64,000 bases of DNA from the NCBI RefSeq assembly GCF_003867015.1, contig NZ_CP032548.1:2485001-2549000 (forward strand). The letters are read 5' to 3'. This document shows positions 1 through 11,300 of the stretch, piece by piece. Source of the DNA: Tenacibaculum singaporense (GTDB lineage: Bacteria > Bacteroidota > Bacteroidia > Flavobacteriales > Flavobacteriaceae). A model generated the notes under the pieces. That model did no database searches. It was not told the origin of the DNA and worked only from the letters and a program-made list of their open reading frames with translations. Each line of letters begins with the position of its first letter. Within the stretch, counting starts at the first letter, position 1. The translations under genes were made by a program, and so were the position numbers.

Positions 1-3000
1 TTTCTACTTGTTCAATTGCAACTATTAATGGATCTGGTTCATCTAAATTATAAACTTCATTTAACTCACAGCCCTTGGCATCTACTACTGTTAAATAATA
101 CTTTCCTGTAGGTACATTATTTATTGATGTAGTATTACTTATACTATTAGTTGCTTGATCTTTCCATTCATATGTAAACGGTGTTACGCCTCCTTCAATC
201 TGAACTGATATACTTCCATCTGATAAACCTGCTCCTGAAGGTTCTTCAAAAGTTGTTACTAATACCCTATATACATCTGGTTGCGTTATGCTTATTGTTT
301 CTTTTAACTCACATCCATTTTCATCTTTTACAGCTACTGTATACACTCCTTCTGTTAATGTATTTACATCTTCTGTTTTATCTCCATTGCTCCATTCGTA
401 AGTATATACTCCTGTACCTCCTGTAACAGAAATATCAATGCTTCCATCATTACCATTGTAACAGGTTACTTCTGTTTTTGTAAAAGTGATTACAAGGGGT
501 GGATTTTCTGTTAACTCTTGTTCTTTGTAAGTTGTATTTCCGTTAGAGTCGGTGACTACCAATCTATACGTTCCTGCTAAAGCTGTTAAAGAAGCTTCTG
601 TACCTATAACTTTTGTTAAATCACTACTATTATACCATTGATAATTATAGTCTTCACCTGATAATACATATCCTCCAATTACTGTTGAACCAATCGTTCC
701 TGTTCCTCCGTGACAAGCTATTGGCTTTGTAATTGCTAAGTTTAGCTCTAATTTGTTAGGTTGAATAAGTGTAAATTCTTTTTCTACTGAACAGTTATTA
801 GCATCAAGAATGGCCATGACATAAGTAGCTGCGTCCAGCCCTGTTGGATTGCTTAGATTACTGATAACTGTTGTATTTCCTTTTACTCTTAATTCATAGG
901 CATAAGGTGCAGTTCCTCCTGATGCTTCTTCAATATTAATTTCTCCGTTTGCCGTTTCAAAACCAGTTAAGTTTTTTTGAGAATCTGTAACTATCGTTAA
1001 AGGTGCAGTTGGTTGATTTATTATAATTATTCTTTCAATTGGCGGATTTGGACAGTTATTGGTATCTGTAATTACTACTTTATACTCTCCAGCACTAAGA
1101 TTTAATATGCCTTTTTCTGTTCCTATTACAGTACTATTTCCAACTTTATACCATTTATAAATATAAGTATCTGTACCTCCAATTACATCAACATCTATAT
1201 TTCCTGTTGAATCTCCATAACAAGCAACGTGATTTACAATAACATTACTAATTTCAACTTTAGTTGGATTTACTACCGTTCCTTCACTATACGACTTTAT
1301 ACCATTACTATCTGTTATTTCTACACCATAATCTCCTGCAGGCAAACTTCCAATAGTATTATTAGTAGCGCCGGAAATAAATACTTTTCCTCCACTACTA
1401 CCTACTTCATACCAATGATATGTATAAGGAGAAATTCCTCCCGTAACAGCAACTTCCAATTTACCATCAGTATCTCCATTACAATACAACTCTCCATCAT
1501 CTGGAATGTTTATAGTTCCTATAAGCTTATCAGGCTGTGTAAGTGTTTGATATAGCTCATCAGTACATCCTTTAGCATCTGTTACTACTACTCTATAATT
1601 ACCATCTCCAATATTTGAAATGTTTTGTAAAGTTCCTACAACACTTCCTGCTTCATTAAACCATTGATAAGAGTACGGTAAAGTTCCTCCTGATGTAGAA
1701 ATATTGATACTTCCATCCTCACTTCCAAAAGCTAATGGCTCTTGATGACTTACATAAGAAACACTCAAACTTTCTGAAGGTTCAGTTATAGCATATGTTT
1801 TTTCTAAAGTACAGTCATTTGCATCCGTTACAGTTACCGTATATGAACCAATTGATAATCCTGACAAATCTCTTGTAATTGCTCCGTTTGACCAGTGATA
1901 TTGGTAACCTTGTGTTCCTGGCGTTCCTCCTTCAATTATTAGAGTTATTGCCCCGTCATTCCCTCCTTTACAAGATACGTCTTGTATTGTTTCTGTAACT
2001 GATAAAGCTGCCATAGGCTGTGAAATGATTATGCTTTTTGAATACCCATCTTCCACAACATTACCACTATAAACTACTGTTACATATACTCTGTATTCTC
2101 CTGCTGGTAAATTATTTATTATAGAAGCTGTTCCTGATATTGGAACCCATGAAGCTCCATTTTTTTTATACCATTTGTATATATATGTTGAACTAGCTCC
2201 TCCGGAAACATTAGCGTCAATGCTTCCTGTTAAATCTCCAAAACACAGAACGTTTGTTATCTCAGTATCTATTTTTAGTTCAGCTGGTTCCGTTAATATC
2301 ACCGAAAAGGGTGTTTGATTATCACATCCATTGGTATCGGTTACAATTACACTATAAGTTCCAGCACCTATATTAGACACATCTTTTGTAGTAGCAAATT
2401 CGGTTGTGCTTCCATCTTTAAACCATCTATATGAATACGGGGCAGTACCTCCTGACACTGAAATATTGATAAAACCATTACTTGCTCCATTAGAAGTTGG
2501 ATTACCATCATTATCTTTTTGTATGCTGATTCCTGTTGCTGGTTGTATTACTTTTTGGGTAGTTACTAGCGTTTTACATCCATTTTTATCTTCTATTTGA
2601 ATTGTATACGCTTTTGCTGATAAGTTGTTTATTTTTTTACTTGTATTAAATTCACTAGTTAATAAATTACCATCTAAGCGTACCTTATATGGTGGTGTCC
2701 CCCCAACTGGTGTTACCGTAATAGTACCATCATTTCCACCAAAACACTTTACTGGTGTAGATGAAATATTTGCTTCAGGTAATTGTAAAGCTAATGAGGG
2801 TTCAAATAAGAATTCGCTTTCTGATATATCTATATATTTATCTGTAACTTTAACTGTATAATCACCTACATATAAATCCTTAAAAACCAACTCTTGAAAC
2901 GTATTAGCATTATACACTAAAAATGTTGATTGTAAAGCTGTTGCACTACCATCTTTGAACAATTCTATAGTATAATTTCCACTACTCGGTTCTTTACCTC

Positions 3001-3060
3001 CTTTTACATTTACTTTTATAGAACCTGTTTCCCCTTTACAATTAATTATTGAATTAACCG
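1..3060 (-). repeat. Tandem SprB repeats arranged as a three-unit super-repeat
   Basis: After an atypical first unit, twelve repeat units follow a strict A-B-C order four times. A units have an early Cys (CKG, CFG, CNG, CHG) and no closing Cys. B units have an early Cys and a closing Cys (DKNGC, DANDC, DTNNC, DENGC). C units have no early Cys but a closing Cys (DTNGC, DAKGC, DANNC, DAKGC). The A-unit cysteines lie near 3035, 2245, 1482 and 713, so the period is about 765-790 bp (255-263 residues). Confidence 0.7.
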
Positions 3061-3535
3061 AAGCATCTACCTCTAATACTGGTGGATTTTCCAATATTTC
3101 ATTTCCACTTCTTTTACTATTACAATTACCACTATCAAATGTAGATGCAGGTGGAGTTCCTGAATATTTAGCATCATATACATCTACATAATAAGTTCCA
3201 TAAGACAAGTTTGATTCCTCAGCACTATCTCCTGAAGAAGTTATAGTTCCTGTTCTTACGGGTGTTAAACTTCCTGTTTTATACAAAAAATATTTATATG
3301 GAGATGTACCTCCCTCAGCTTTAATGTTTAACACTCCTGTAGTAGCGTTATTATGTTCTATTTCACCTGTTTTAGTAAATGTAAGTTTAAACTCTGCTGT
3401 TGGACCACCGATAGTAACCTCCAAAAATTTATCATCTGGTTCCTGTGCCCAAGAATTTATTCCTAACAATAAAAACACAGCTAGTACTAATAGCTTTTTT
3501 ACCTTCACAATATTTAATAAACTATTTTTTTTCAT
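1..3535 (-). CDS. sprB: Giant SprB-repeat adhesin, N-terminal part (runs off the left edge)
   Basis: Open minus-strand frame of 1178 codons from the ATG at 3535-3533 with no stop before the window edge. It begins with a positively charged, hydrophobic signal peptide (MKKNSLL...LLLGINSWAQ), so the product should be exported by Sec. The rest is about 13 SprB-type repeats of 75-90 residues, each with a core like DGxIxVxVxGGTxPYxYxW and closing with GxYxVxVTDxNxC. In F. johnsoniae, SprB is a mobile cell-surface adhesin moved by the gliding motor and secreted by the type IX system. Its C-terminal sorting domain would lie outside this window. The gene starts 6 bp after the preceding gene and is the last visible gene of a five-gene operon. 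The sprB name rests on the repeats and operon layout; it could be a SprB-like paralogue. Confidence 0.8.
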   Translation of the reverse strand, partial: MKKNSLLNIVKVKKLLVLAVFLLLGINSWAQEPDDKFLEVTIGGPTAEFKLTFTKTGEIEHNNATTGVLNIKAEGGTSPYKYFLYKTGSLTPVRTGTITSSGDSAEESNLSYGTYYVDVYDAKYSGTPPASTFDSGNCNSKRSGNEILENPPVLEVDASVNSIINCKGETGSIKVNVKGGKEPSSGNYTIELFKDGSATALQSTFLVYNANTFQELVFKDLYVGDYTVKVTDKYIDISESEFLFEPSLALQLPEANISSTPVKCFGGNDGTITVTPVGGTPPYKVRLDGNLLTSEFNTSKKINNLSAKAYTIQIEDKNGCKTLVTTQKVIQPATGISIQKDNDGNPTSNGASNGFINISVSGGTAPYSYRWFKDGSTTEFATTKDVSNIGAGTYSVIVTDTNGCDNQTPFSVILTEPAELKIDTEITNVLCFGDLTGSIDANVSGGASSTYIYKWYKKNGASWVPISGTASIINNLPAGEYRVYVTVVYSGNVVEDGYSKSIIISQPMAALSVTETIQDVSCKGGNDGAITLIIEGGTPGTQGYQYHWSNGAITRDLSGLSIGSYTVTVTDANDCTLEKTYAITEPSESLSVSYVSHQEPLAFGSEDGSINISTSGGTLPYSYQWFNEAGSVVGTLQNISNIGDGNYRVVVTDAKGCTDELYQTLTQPDKLIGTINIPDDGELYCNGDTDGKLEVAVTGGISPYTYHWYEVGSSGGKVFISGATNNTIGSLPAGDYGVEITDSNGIKSYSEGTVVNPTKVEISNVIVNHVACYGDSTGNIDVDVIGGTDTYIYKWYKVGNSTVIGTEKGILNLSAGEYKVVITDTNNCPNPPIERIIIINQPTAPLTIVTDSQKNLTGFETANGEINIEEASGGTAPYAYELRVKGNTTVISNLSNPTGLDAATYVMAILDANNCSVEKEFTLIQPNKLELNLAITKPIACHGGTGTIGSTVIGGYVLSGEDYNYQWYNSSDLTKVIGTEASLTALAGTYRLVVTDSNGNTTYKEQELTENPPLVITFTKTEVTCYNGNDGSIDISVTGGTGVYTYEWSNGDKTEDVNTLTEGVYTVAVKDENGCELKETISITQPDVYRVLVTTFEEPSGAGLSDGSISVQIEGGVTPFTYEWKDQATNSISNTTSINNVPTGKYYLTVVDAKGCELNEVYNLDEPDPLIVAIEQVE

Positions 3536-3541
3536 ACAACT

Positions 3542-4888
3542 TTATTTTGCTAAACAACCTTCGTTGTCTTTTACTTTTATTTTATACTCACCTTTTCCCA
3601 ACCCACTTATTACTGTAGTGGTTCCTGAAAAACTTGTCCAGTCTCTTTCTAGAGTCTCAGTAGTTCCTTCCACTTTATATACTATGTAAAAATATGACCT
3701 TCCTGTTTCTCCACTAGTAACTTCTATTTGAATTTTACCATCACCTGCCTCAAAACAACTTTCATCATTTACCCATTTAGCAGTAAAATCAACATTTGTT
3801 GCTTTCTCGATAGTAAAATTAGGGGTCTTGACAAGCTTATCCCAAAAAACTGAATCTGAAGCATCTGGTTTTTGTGGAGTATCTGCCTCATTCAAAGTTT
3901 GATATCTAAAATAATAGATACCTGCATCAATATCTACTGGCCATTTAAATCCAAAAACACCTCCTCCAAAATCTTCCAATACTATAATTTTTGAATCTGT
4001 AGTACTAAGTTGTTTTGTACTGTATTGGCTTACTAGTATATCACTGTTGCTATCTTTCTTAAATAAAGTGACTGCTAACTGCTCTGAGGGATCTATACCT
4101 CTACCTATTTTTAAAGATATATTACCATCTTTAAAATAAGAACATGATGTTTTGGTTTGGTTATAATACCCTTTAAATGGTGGTGAACAACCTATAACCG
4201 TATAAGTTATTGGAGTTACATATTTACCGCTAGCTCTATGCCCTGTTCTAAAGTGAATTTTTCTTTTTTCCGAATCGACAGGCAATTCATTTATAATAAT
4301 GCTCTCTTTATCGTAAATATCTCCTATGTTAATATTTATTGTAGGGGTAGCACTCGATAAAACTTTCCATTCTAATGCAGTATCATCTTTATTTCCTATA
4401 AGATACTCCCAATCATACCCTCCCGTTAATTCTACTTTTGTTAGTAGGCATATTGGATCTACATTGTTTGTTCCTATGATATGAAGAGGGTATAAATTAT
4501 ATACATAATTACAATTAGACATATAAAGACCTGCTGCAATTATCCCATAATTAAAATCGCTCTTTAGTATTGTTTCACTTGGCTGTGAGTAATCGCATTC
4601 CATATAATTATTTTGGTTAACATCAATATAAACTTCGGAAAAGCCCTGTGGTATCGTTATAAAATCAAAATAAGTATTACCTATAGTTGAGGAGGTTGCT
4701 GGATATTTAACTTGTTCTATTCTACCAACATCAGAATTCATGTTTAATTCTCCAGTGATAGGATAATTATTATAACTATTAATAACTTCTGTAGTAACTA
4801 AATAAGCATACTCTGGTGTCTGCCCAAAAGCAGTAATAGTGTAAAAAACTATAATTATAAGTTGTAATATTACTCTTTTGCCAAACAT
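3542..4888 (-). CDS. Secreted SprC/SprD-like protein (second of two tandem paralogues)
   Basis: 448 residues with an N-terminal signal peptide (MFGKRVILQLIIIVFYTITAFGQ). The first half is unique. The second half, from about residue 230 (CSPPFKGYYN) to the end, is clearly paralogous to the gene immediately upstream. Shared landmarks include SQYSTKQL, LEDxGGGxFGFxWPxDIDAG, YYFRYQ and a final SprB-like unit ending GKGxYKxKVxDxxxCLAK. It ends abruptly at that unit and has no recognisable type IX sorting domain. Its start overlaps the upstream gene by 19 bp and its stop is 6 bp before the SprB-like gene, so the three are probably co-translated. By position it corresponds to sprD of F. johnsoniae, which supports SprB function; that assignment is inference. 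Confidence 0.72.
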   Translation of the reverse strand: MFGKRVILQLIIIVFYTITAFGQTPEYAYLVTTEVINSYNNYPITGELNMNSDVGRIEQVKYPATSSTIGNTYFDFITIPQGFSEVYIDVNQNNYMECDYSQPSETILKSDFNYGIIAAGLYMSNCNYVYNLYPLHIIGTNNVDPICLLTKVELTGGYDWEYLIGNKDDTALEWKVLSSATPTININIGDIYDKESIIINELPVDSEKRKIHFRTGHRASGKYVTPITYTVIGCSPPFKGYYNQTKTSCSYFKDGNISLKIGRGIDPSEQLAVTLFKKDSNSDILVSQYSTKQLSTTDSKIIVLEDFGGGVFGFKWPVDIDAGIYYFRYQTLNEADTPQKPDASDSVFWDKLVKTPNFTIEKATNVDFTAKWVNDESCFEAGDGKIQIEVTSGETGRSYFYIVYKVEGTTETLERDWTSFSGTTTVISGLGKGEYKIKVKDNEGCLAK

Positions 4889-6222
4889 TTTTTACTGTCT
4901 CTTACTTTTACTTTATAAGTCCCTTTCCCTAATCCTCCTATAACTACTTCTTTTATGTTTTTGTTAGAAAGATTAAAAGGAATCCAATTATTATTTTCAT
5001 TCAATTCATATTCATACCCTTGCCCTGTTCCTCCATTAACATTGAAAACTCTTATCTTCCCATCTTTTGAATTTACACAGTTTTCATCACTAAAACTTTC
5101 GGCTTCAAATGTGATATTTGTTGCTTTTTTAATAGTAAAGGAAGGTTCCGTTTTTACTAACGTATACCAAAATGGATCTGTTGCTTTTGGCTTAGACGGT
5201 GTAGTTGCTTTATTCAATACTTGATACCTAAAATAATAACTACCTGCATCAATATCTTTCGGCCAGTTAAAACCAAAAAAACCTCCTCCTAAATCTTCTA
5301 ATACCAAAACTGTTGGGTCTGTAGAATCTAATTGTTTGGTACTGTATTGATTTATTAATATATCTCCGTTGCTATCTTCTTTAAATAAAGTTGCAACTAA
5401 TTGTTCTGTAGAGTTTATATTATTACTTAGCTTTACGTCTATCTTACCGTCTGATTTATAAGAACATGATGTGTTACTTAAGTTATAATATGATTCAAAA
5501 TCTGGAGAGCATTCAGTTAATTGTATGGTATAAGTACTAAAAGAATAAATTACTTCATTTGTAAATGGAGCTGTAAACTTAAATCGTAACTGTAAATTAC
5601 CATTGAACTTACTTCCCCAGCCTGTTCCAAAAATATCCAATAAACTCACATTTAATGGAAATCTATTTTTATAATTAGGTATTTCTTTCCATCCTGTAGT
5701 ACTATAATACTCCCATACTAAGCCTGTTACATTATGATCTTGTCCGTCAGAGTATTGTTTAAATAACTCATCTCGTTCACATCTTCTATCTTCAGGTACT
5801 GTTATTTTAGGCAGCAAAACGGCATGATAACTTATAGGTAAACAATTTTCTGATCCACATAGTATAGGATCTGGACCTTCATAAGTTTTTATGAAACTTT
5901 CATAAATAGCTATTTTTGTGTTTACTTCTGTTCCTGAACAATAATCTTGATATTGTCCACAAGGTCCCCCACAACCATCACTTGGATCATCATTATAAGC
6001 CTCTTTATAATTTAAAATAATGTTCACCTCATTATTGGAAATATCATACTTATTTTGAGTATGGCTTATATTAGTAAAGCCGTAGTCACCTCCTCCTACA
6101 GGACAATGACCATCCTCAGATGATAAATTTTGAGGTTCTTTTAATAACACATACAATTCAGATTGAGAAAAACCAAAACAAGAAGCAAATAAAAAAGTAA
6201 GTAATAGTAATTTTCTTTTCAT
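4870..6222 (-). CDS. Secreted SprC/SprD-like protein (first of two tandem paralogues)
   Basis: 450 residues with a signal peptide (MKRKLLLLTFLFASCFGFSQ). The N-terminal half is Cys-rich (for example CPVGGGDYG and a CGGPCGQYQDYC segment) and the C-terminal half matches the following gene closely. It ends in a lone SprB-like unit (GGLGKGTYKVKVRDSKKC). The 19-bp overlap with the next start and the 8-bp gap from the preceding gene indicate one transcript. By order it corresponds to sprC of the F. johnsoniae gliding operon. The two genes look like a local duplication whose N-terminal halves diverged, while the C-terminal halves were kept, perhaps for docking to a common partner. Confidence 0.72.
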   Translation of the reverse strand: MKRKLLLLTFLFASCFGFSQSELYVLLKEPQNLSSEDGHCPVGGGDYGFTNISHTQNKYDISNNEVNIILNYKEAYNDDPSDGCGGPCGQYQDYCSGTEVNTKIAIYESFIKTYEGPDPILCGSENCLPISYHAVLLPKITVPEDRRCERDELFKQYSDGQDHNVTGLVWEYYSTTGWKEIPNYKNRFPLNVSLLDIFGTGWGSKFNGNLQLRFKFTAPFTNEVIYSFSTYTIQLTECSPDFESYYNLSNTSCSYKSDGKIDVKLSNNINSTEQLVATLFKEDSNGDILINQYSTKQLDSTDPTVLVLEDLGGGFFGFNWPKDIDAGSYYFRYQVLNKATTPSKPKATDPFWYTLVKTEPSFTIKKATNITFEAESFSDENCVNSKDGKIRVFNVNGGTGQGYEYELNENNNWIPFNLSNKNIKEVVIGGLGKGTYKVKVRDSKKCLAKE

Positions 6223-6230
6223 AGGCTATT

Positions 6231-8327
6231 TTAATATTTTACTTCTATTTCTCTTATCTGTCCTAAGCTACCATCTACAAATACTGGACGTAATATATAA
6301 GTGTATATATTATTTGGTTTTACATTTTCATCTACTATTCTATTCGTACTTGGTAATACATTTTTTAACAAGGATACTTTTTCATCTTTTTTTCCTTTGT
6401 AAATCATTACCTCTACAATAGCTTCTTTATTTACAGTTTTCCAAAACAATTCTATAAAAGTGTTATCCCTATCTACATAACTTCCTAAGTTTTTCAATCC
6501 TTTTAATAAAGTAAACCTTGGTACTTCAATAGTGATATACTTTGTGTTTATAGACTGTAAATCACTTTCATCAACAGCTTTAATTAAATACTGGTAAGTT
6601 GTATTTCCTTCTACATTAGCATCCTGCCAATTTGTATATTCAATATGCAATGTATCCTTAGGTAGTGTAGCTATTAAATTCCATTTTATACTATCTCTAA
6701 CTCGTCTATATACCTCATGTTTTGCTATATCATTACTTTGACTATTAGCCCATGTTAAATTTACCGTCTCTTTTTCAACATTGTATGACGTTATTACTGG
6801 TGGTGCTGGTGGAATAAAGTCTGGCTTTTTCAGAACTAAAACATCTGAATATTTAGACATATTATATCTCTTATCTACTGCTACAATTTTATAATATACT
6901 TTATTGTTCAAATTTTTTACTGAAACACTATCATAAAAAGTTGTTGCATGATGCGGGCTAACTGTAACTTGCGAGAATTCTTCTTTTTCATTATTTCCTT
7001 TAAAAACTCGATACCCCAACATATCTGGCTCAATATTTTTTTTCCATTTTAAGGTAACCACCCCTAAACTATCTACCTCTCCCTCTAAACCTATTGGTTT
7101 TACTGGAGGAATAGAATCCACTGGTTGTACTAACACAGGATACGATGTTCGACTATTTCCTTGCTTACCTATAGCGGTAATCGTAAAATAATTGGTAGCA
7201 TCTAGTTTATCATATTGAACTTTTCTTGTTTTCGTGGAAATATTTCTTACAACAGTTTCGTATTGTCCATTAGCTTTATTACTTTTATTTAATTCAAAGC
7301 CTTTTATAAAATCAACACCTTCCTCTAAAAACTTCCATTCTAAAACAACACTTTTATTGTTATTTACAATTTTTTTACTTGAAATTTTTGGCACATATGG
7401 TAGTACCTTTACTCCTTTCCCTGAAATAACTTCTGAAGGAGGACTTAGTTCTCCAAACGGAGTTCTTCCCTTTACTCTGTAATAATATGTTTTATTATTT
7501 TGAATAGAATCTGTATAGTAAATTCTTTTAGTGTCAACTCTACCGCCACTATTTAGAGTAGTATAGGGTAATTTATTAAGTTGATTAAAGCTTATGCCGT
7601 CTTCTGAACGTTCTATAAAATAACTGTTAAACTCATTTTTATGAATTGCATAATTCCAATTTAGCATTACTTTTTGATCATCAAAAATAGCTGCTAAATC
7701 CAGCGGTTTTGGCAGATTTTGGTAGTCTTGAAGTCCTACAAAAACTCCTCCATCCTTAATTTTCATTTCTTCTTTCGGTACTAAAGAAAAAACTTTATAA
7801 ACATATTTTTCTGTAGACTTCACCTTTAAATCTTCAAACCCTAATCCTGCTAATTTTGCTACTTCAAAATCCTGATCAGCCACATACAACGCCCAAGTAA
7901 ATCGTTGTTCTTGTTCTTGAGACATATTTATAATTCCTTGTAAAGAACCAACTCCTTCCACATCAAAACTTTCTCCAAATAACGATTGAGCCATAATAGC
8001 AGCATTGTTATTCTTCTCTATTATGTCAACCCATTTCTGTGGCTCTGCAGGTTTAAAAACTCCTAAATCTTTCTCTATGGGTTTAGATAATGTCTGTCCA
8101 CTAATACTAATAGTATACCTTTTTAATCTATAACCATACTTTGCCAACTTTCTAAATGACATTGGGGTTGTAGCTCCCCAACGCAACATAATTTTATTAC
8201 TACTATGTGGTCTTGCTAATACTTTTATTGCATTCTTATTTGTTTTTCTTTCTTGTGAAAAAACAACTAATGTTGAGAGTATAAAAATTAGCGAGAATAT
8301 TATATTTCTTTTCTTGTTAGATAGCAT
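6231..8327 (-). CDS. Secreted multi-fibronectin-type-III protein of the spr-like operon
   Basis: 698 residues with a signal peptide (LSNKKRNIIFSLIFILSTLVVFSQ). From about residue 200 it contains four or so fibronectin type III-like modules, shown by recurring VxLxW, YxVYR/FxGxN and YYYRVKA/YYKIVAVD patterns separated by proline-rich linkers such as PPVKP and PPAPP. No enzymatic motif is visible. Its ATG overlaps the upstream stop in a TAATG arrangement at 8325-8329, which suggests translational coupling. In F. johnsoniae, genes of unknown function lie upstream of sprC in the same operon; this probably corresponds to one of them. A periplasmic or cell-surface scaffold role is inference. Confidence 0.75.
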   Translation of the reverse strand: MLSNKKRNIIFSLIFILSTLVVFSQERKTNKNAIKVLARPHSSNKIMLRWGATTPMSFRKLAKYGYRLKRYTISISGQTLSKPIEKDLGVFKPAEPQKWVDIIEKNNNAAIMAQSLFGESFDVEGVGSLQGIINMSQEQEQRFTWALYVADQDFEVAKLAGLGFEDLKVKSTEKYVYKVFSLVPKEEMKIKDGGVFVGLQDYQNLPKPLDLAAIFDDQKVMLNWNYAIHKNEFNSYFIERSEDGISFNQLNKLPYTTLNSGGRVDTKRIYYTDSIQNNKTYYYRVKGRTPFGELSPPSEVISGKGVKVLPYVPKISSKKIVNNNKSVVLEWKFLEEGVDFIKGFELNKSNKANGQYETVVRNISTKTRKVQYDKLDATNYFTITAIGKQGNSRTSYPVLVQPVDSIPPVKPIGLEGEVDSLGVVTLKWKKNIEPDMLGYRVFKGNNEKEEFSQVTVSPHHATTFYDSVSVKNLNNKVYYKIVAVDKRYNMSKYSDVLVLKKPDFIPPAPPVITSYNVEKETVNLTWANSQSNDIAKHEVYRRVRDSIKWNLIATLPKDTLHIEYTNWQDANVEGNTTYQYLIKAVDESDLQSINTKYITIEVPRFTLLKGLKNLGSYVDRDNTFIELFWKTVNKEAIVEVMIYKGKKDEKVSLLKNVLPSTNRIVDENVKPNNIYTYILRPVFVDGSLGQIREIEVKY

Positions 8328-11300
8328 TAAAAAGGGTTTTTATATTTAAATACTGTACTTGTTCCTAATACTCCTCCAGGCATAACATATTGCATTTTAA
8401 CTTTATATTTTCCTGACCATATTGCAGGGAACACTCCATTAATTATATAATTGTACTTCTGTATTTGTGATGCATATTCAGTAGGGTTATTTAAATACTT
8501 ATTAACCACTTTATACTGTATATCCATAAAGTCTCTCTTATAATGGTAAGGTAAATTATATCGATAAGGAATTCGTTTGCTTAATAATGAGAATGTTGGG
8601 TTATTTCTTAAATATGGTACATACCAAGTTAAGATATCAATTCCTTTTTTAGGGGGTATCCCTAAATCTTTTACATCTCTATTAACGGTAAATTCAGGTT
8701 CTAGAGGATATTTTTCATAAATTAACTGATAAATCCTGTCTTCATAATAATTATCATCTAAAATTGCTTCTGCTTCAATCAAAGGCTGTTTATTTGAATA
8801 TTTCCCTCCTTCTAACTCAATTCTATCAAATCTTTCTGATTCCCTTACGTCTGTTTGAATAGCATGTACATCAGAATAAATAGGTTCTAAATAGTGTTTT
8901 ACTACTCTTTTATCATCTATTTTTTTAGCAAACGTATTATATTCACTTGTAGAAAAGTCATAACTCAATAATTCTGTTACAGCTTTCTCATTAACCACAC
9001 TTTGTACCTCTTTATTTTTAACCTCTACGGTATTACCTTCATAACCGGTATCTTGTTTCGTATAAGAAGTCTCGTTTACAGAACCTTCTCCTGCGTCTGG
9101 TGAACTAATCAATTTCAATGTATATTTCTTTTGATTATTAAACTCTCCAAGCTTAAAGTTCACCTGTCTATCTCCTTTACTATAAGAAACTGAATTCATA
9201 AAATTATGTCCCTCTTCATTACTATACACCACTTTTTGCTTCCAATCAGTTTCTGGAGTAAACAGGTAAGGTTGACCTCTTTTTAATTTTACATAACCCA
9301 TTGTACTTTCATTTTGATAAAAGTACTTCTGATCTATTACAGGATATGTATATACTATGTTTTCAACTGGAATATAATCTGGTGCTACTCCTGTAGTAAA
9401 AGTTCTTTCTTCAATCTCTTGTGCTTTCTTTCCATTATGCATTAATGTAATCCAGCTTCCTGATTTTAATTCTTGAAAACTCACCGCCACTTTTACTTGA
9501 ATAGTTTTTTGTGGTGGTAAAACATCAAAAGAAACAAAATTCACTACATCTTGTGACTCATTCCATTCTAACTCTCCTTCAATTACTTTCCCATCACTTT
9601 TTACAATAAACTCATCTAGTAAAATTCTATATGTTTTTATTCCTTTATCATCTTCAAGTTCAAAAGGTTTATTTATCTTCATATTAAATGCTGATTGTGG
9701 TGCCGTAAAGACATCTACCTCTGTAGCATCGTTATCAGGTGTTACTCCTGAAATTATTTTCATACCTCCTAATGGAGCTCCTCCAATTATCTCACATTCC
9801 TCACCAAGCTCAATTTTAAACCTGAAACGCCCTCTTATCATTCCTCCTAACACACTAAAATGGCCTCCAACATAACCTCTAAACCAACTAGGGTTTGGTA
9901 ATTTTGCCTGTAACAGTACTGCTGCCCCTGCTTTTACTATAGGTATTTTTGCTTTATAGAACCATAAATTAATTCGTATCCCCAACTCTCCTTCTAAATA
10001 TGCGTAAGCTTGTCCGTTTGCATACCATCCATCGATACCAATCTGCCCACTACCCTTACAAGCAGTTTCTCCATAGTCTTTAATCATGATATCAAAACCT
10101 AGACCTGCTCTAAATCGGGCATAAAACATTAAGAAATTCATGTTTCCTGTATCTAGACTAAAGTCCATACCAATAGCAAAACCTCTACCATCTCCTAACG
10201 CATTCAAATCTCTCATATAGTCTAAACTATTTAGACTCACCCCTAAAATATCAGCTACAGCTTGAGGTGGTGGTGGGCTTCCTGGTAAATTATCACCAAT
10301 CATTAAATAGGTTGTAGCCGATACGCTAAAACCTCCTATCCCAACTCGAAGTCCTATACGATCCTTTGGAGTTCCCATATGTAAATACCAACCATCTGGT
10401 CCGGTATGGAAAACAGCCCATCCTGCTCTACCTCTAGGACCAACACCACTAAAAAAGTTTCCTGGTGTGTTTACATATACTTCCATTTCACTATGAAAAG
10501 AATTATTTACAAAATCCATTTCCATAGAAAAATGTGCATCAATTCCCACATCAAAAGTTAACCCATCTTGTGGGAAAGATACTTTACTATATTCTACTAA
10601 ATTTGTTTCTTTTAAGTCTTTAACCAACTGATTATCGGCTAAATCATTAATTTTATTTTCAAGCTTATTAAGTTTTTCTTTGAACTTATCTGCAAACTCT
10701 AACTTATAACCTTGCATGATATGAGCTTCCCCGAAGAAAAATATTCTATTCAGTCCTCCATGAGTATTGAAAGCCATTTCAAAACCTACCTTACCATTAA
10801 AAGCGCCTTCATTAGCTAATGCAAACCCTAACATTGCTCTAAAACCTAAACCAGAACTGGCATCAGGAGCATAGTCCATACCCGAAGGAGGTTTTGGAGT
10901 CTTAACTGGTACAGGATTTCCATTATCATCCAGTTCTCCTTGGTACACTAACTTAGGCGGATTAGATGTCTTTTTCATATGGTAATAAGCTCCACCACCA
11001 AAGCCATTAATTTCAACAGGTCCAATCATAGGTTTAGTCTTCAACGAAGATAAATCAGCATAGGCATCAACATACCAATACCTTACATCTGTTTTACCAA
11101 ACCAAGCTGTTGCTTTTACATTAATACTATTAAAATCTGCCTCTAACTCACCGTAAAAACCATTACCATACACAGGATCATTGTCTTTGATATCAACAAG
11201 TCCTTTAAACTTAACACTTCCTAAATCAGCAGCAATATCAATTTTATGTATTTTTATTTTTTCAAATTTCCAACTATGAATTTTTTCTTCTTCTTTAAAC

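Noticed and set aside
1..3060. CRISPR-like or satellite interpretation of the regular repeats
   Set aside because: The repetition is at protein level within one open frame; nucleotide repeats are diverged and lack the short identical units with unique spacers of a CRISPR array.
181..3689. Several plus-strand ORFs of 60-120 codons across 181-3689
   Set aside because: They are antisense shadows of the long minus-strand SprB-repeat frame, with low-complexity translations.
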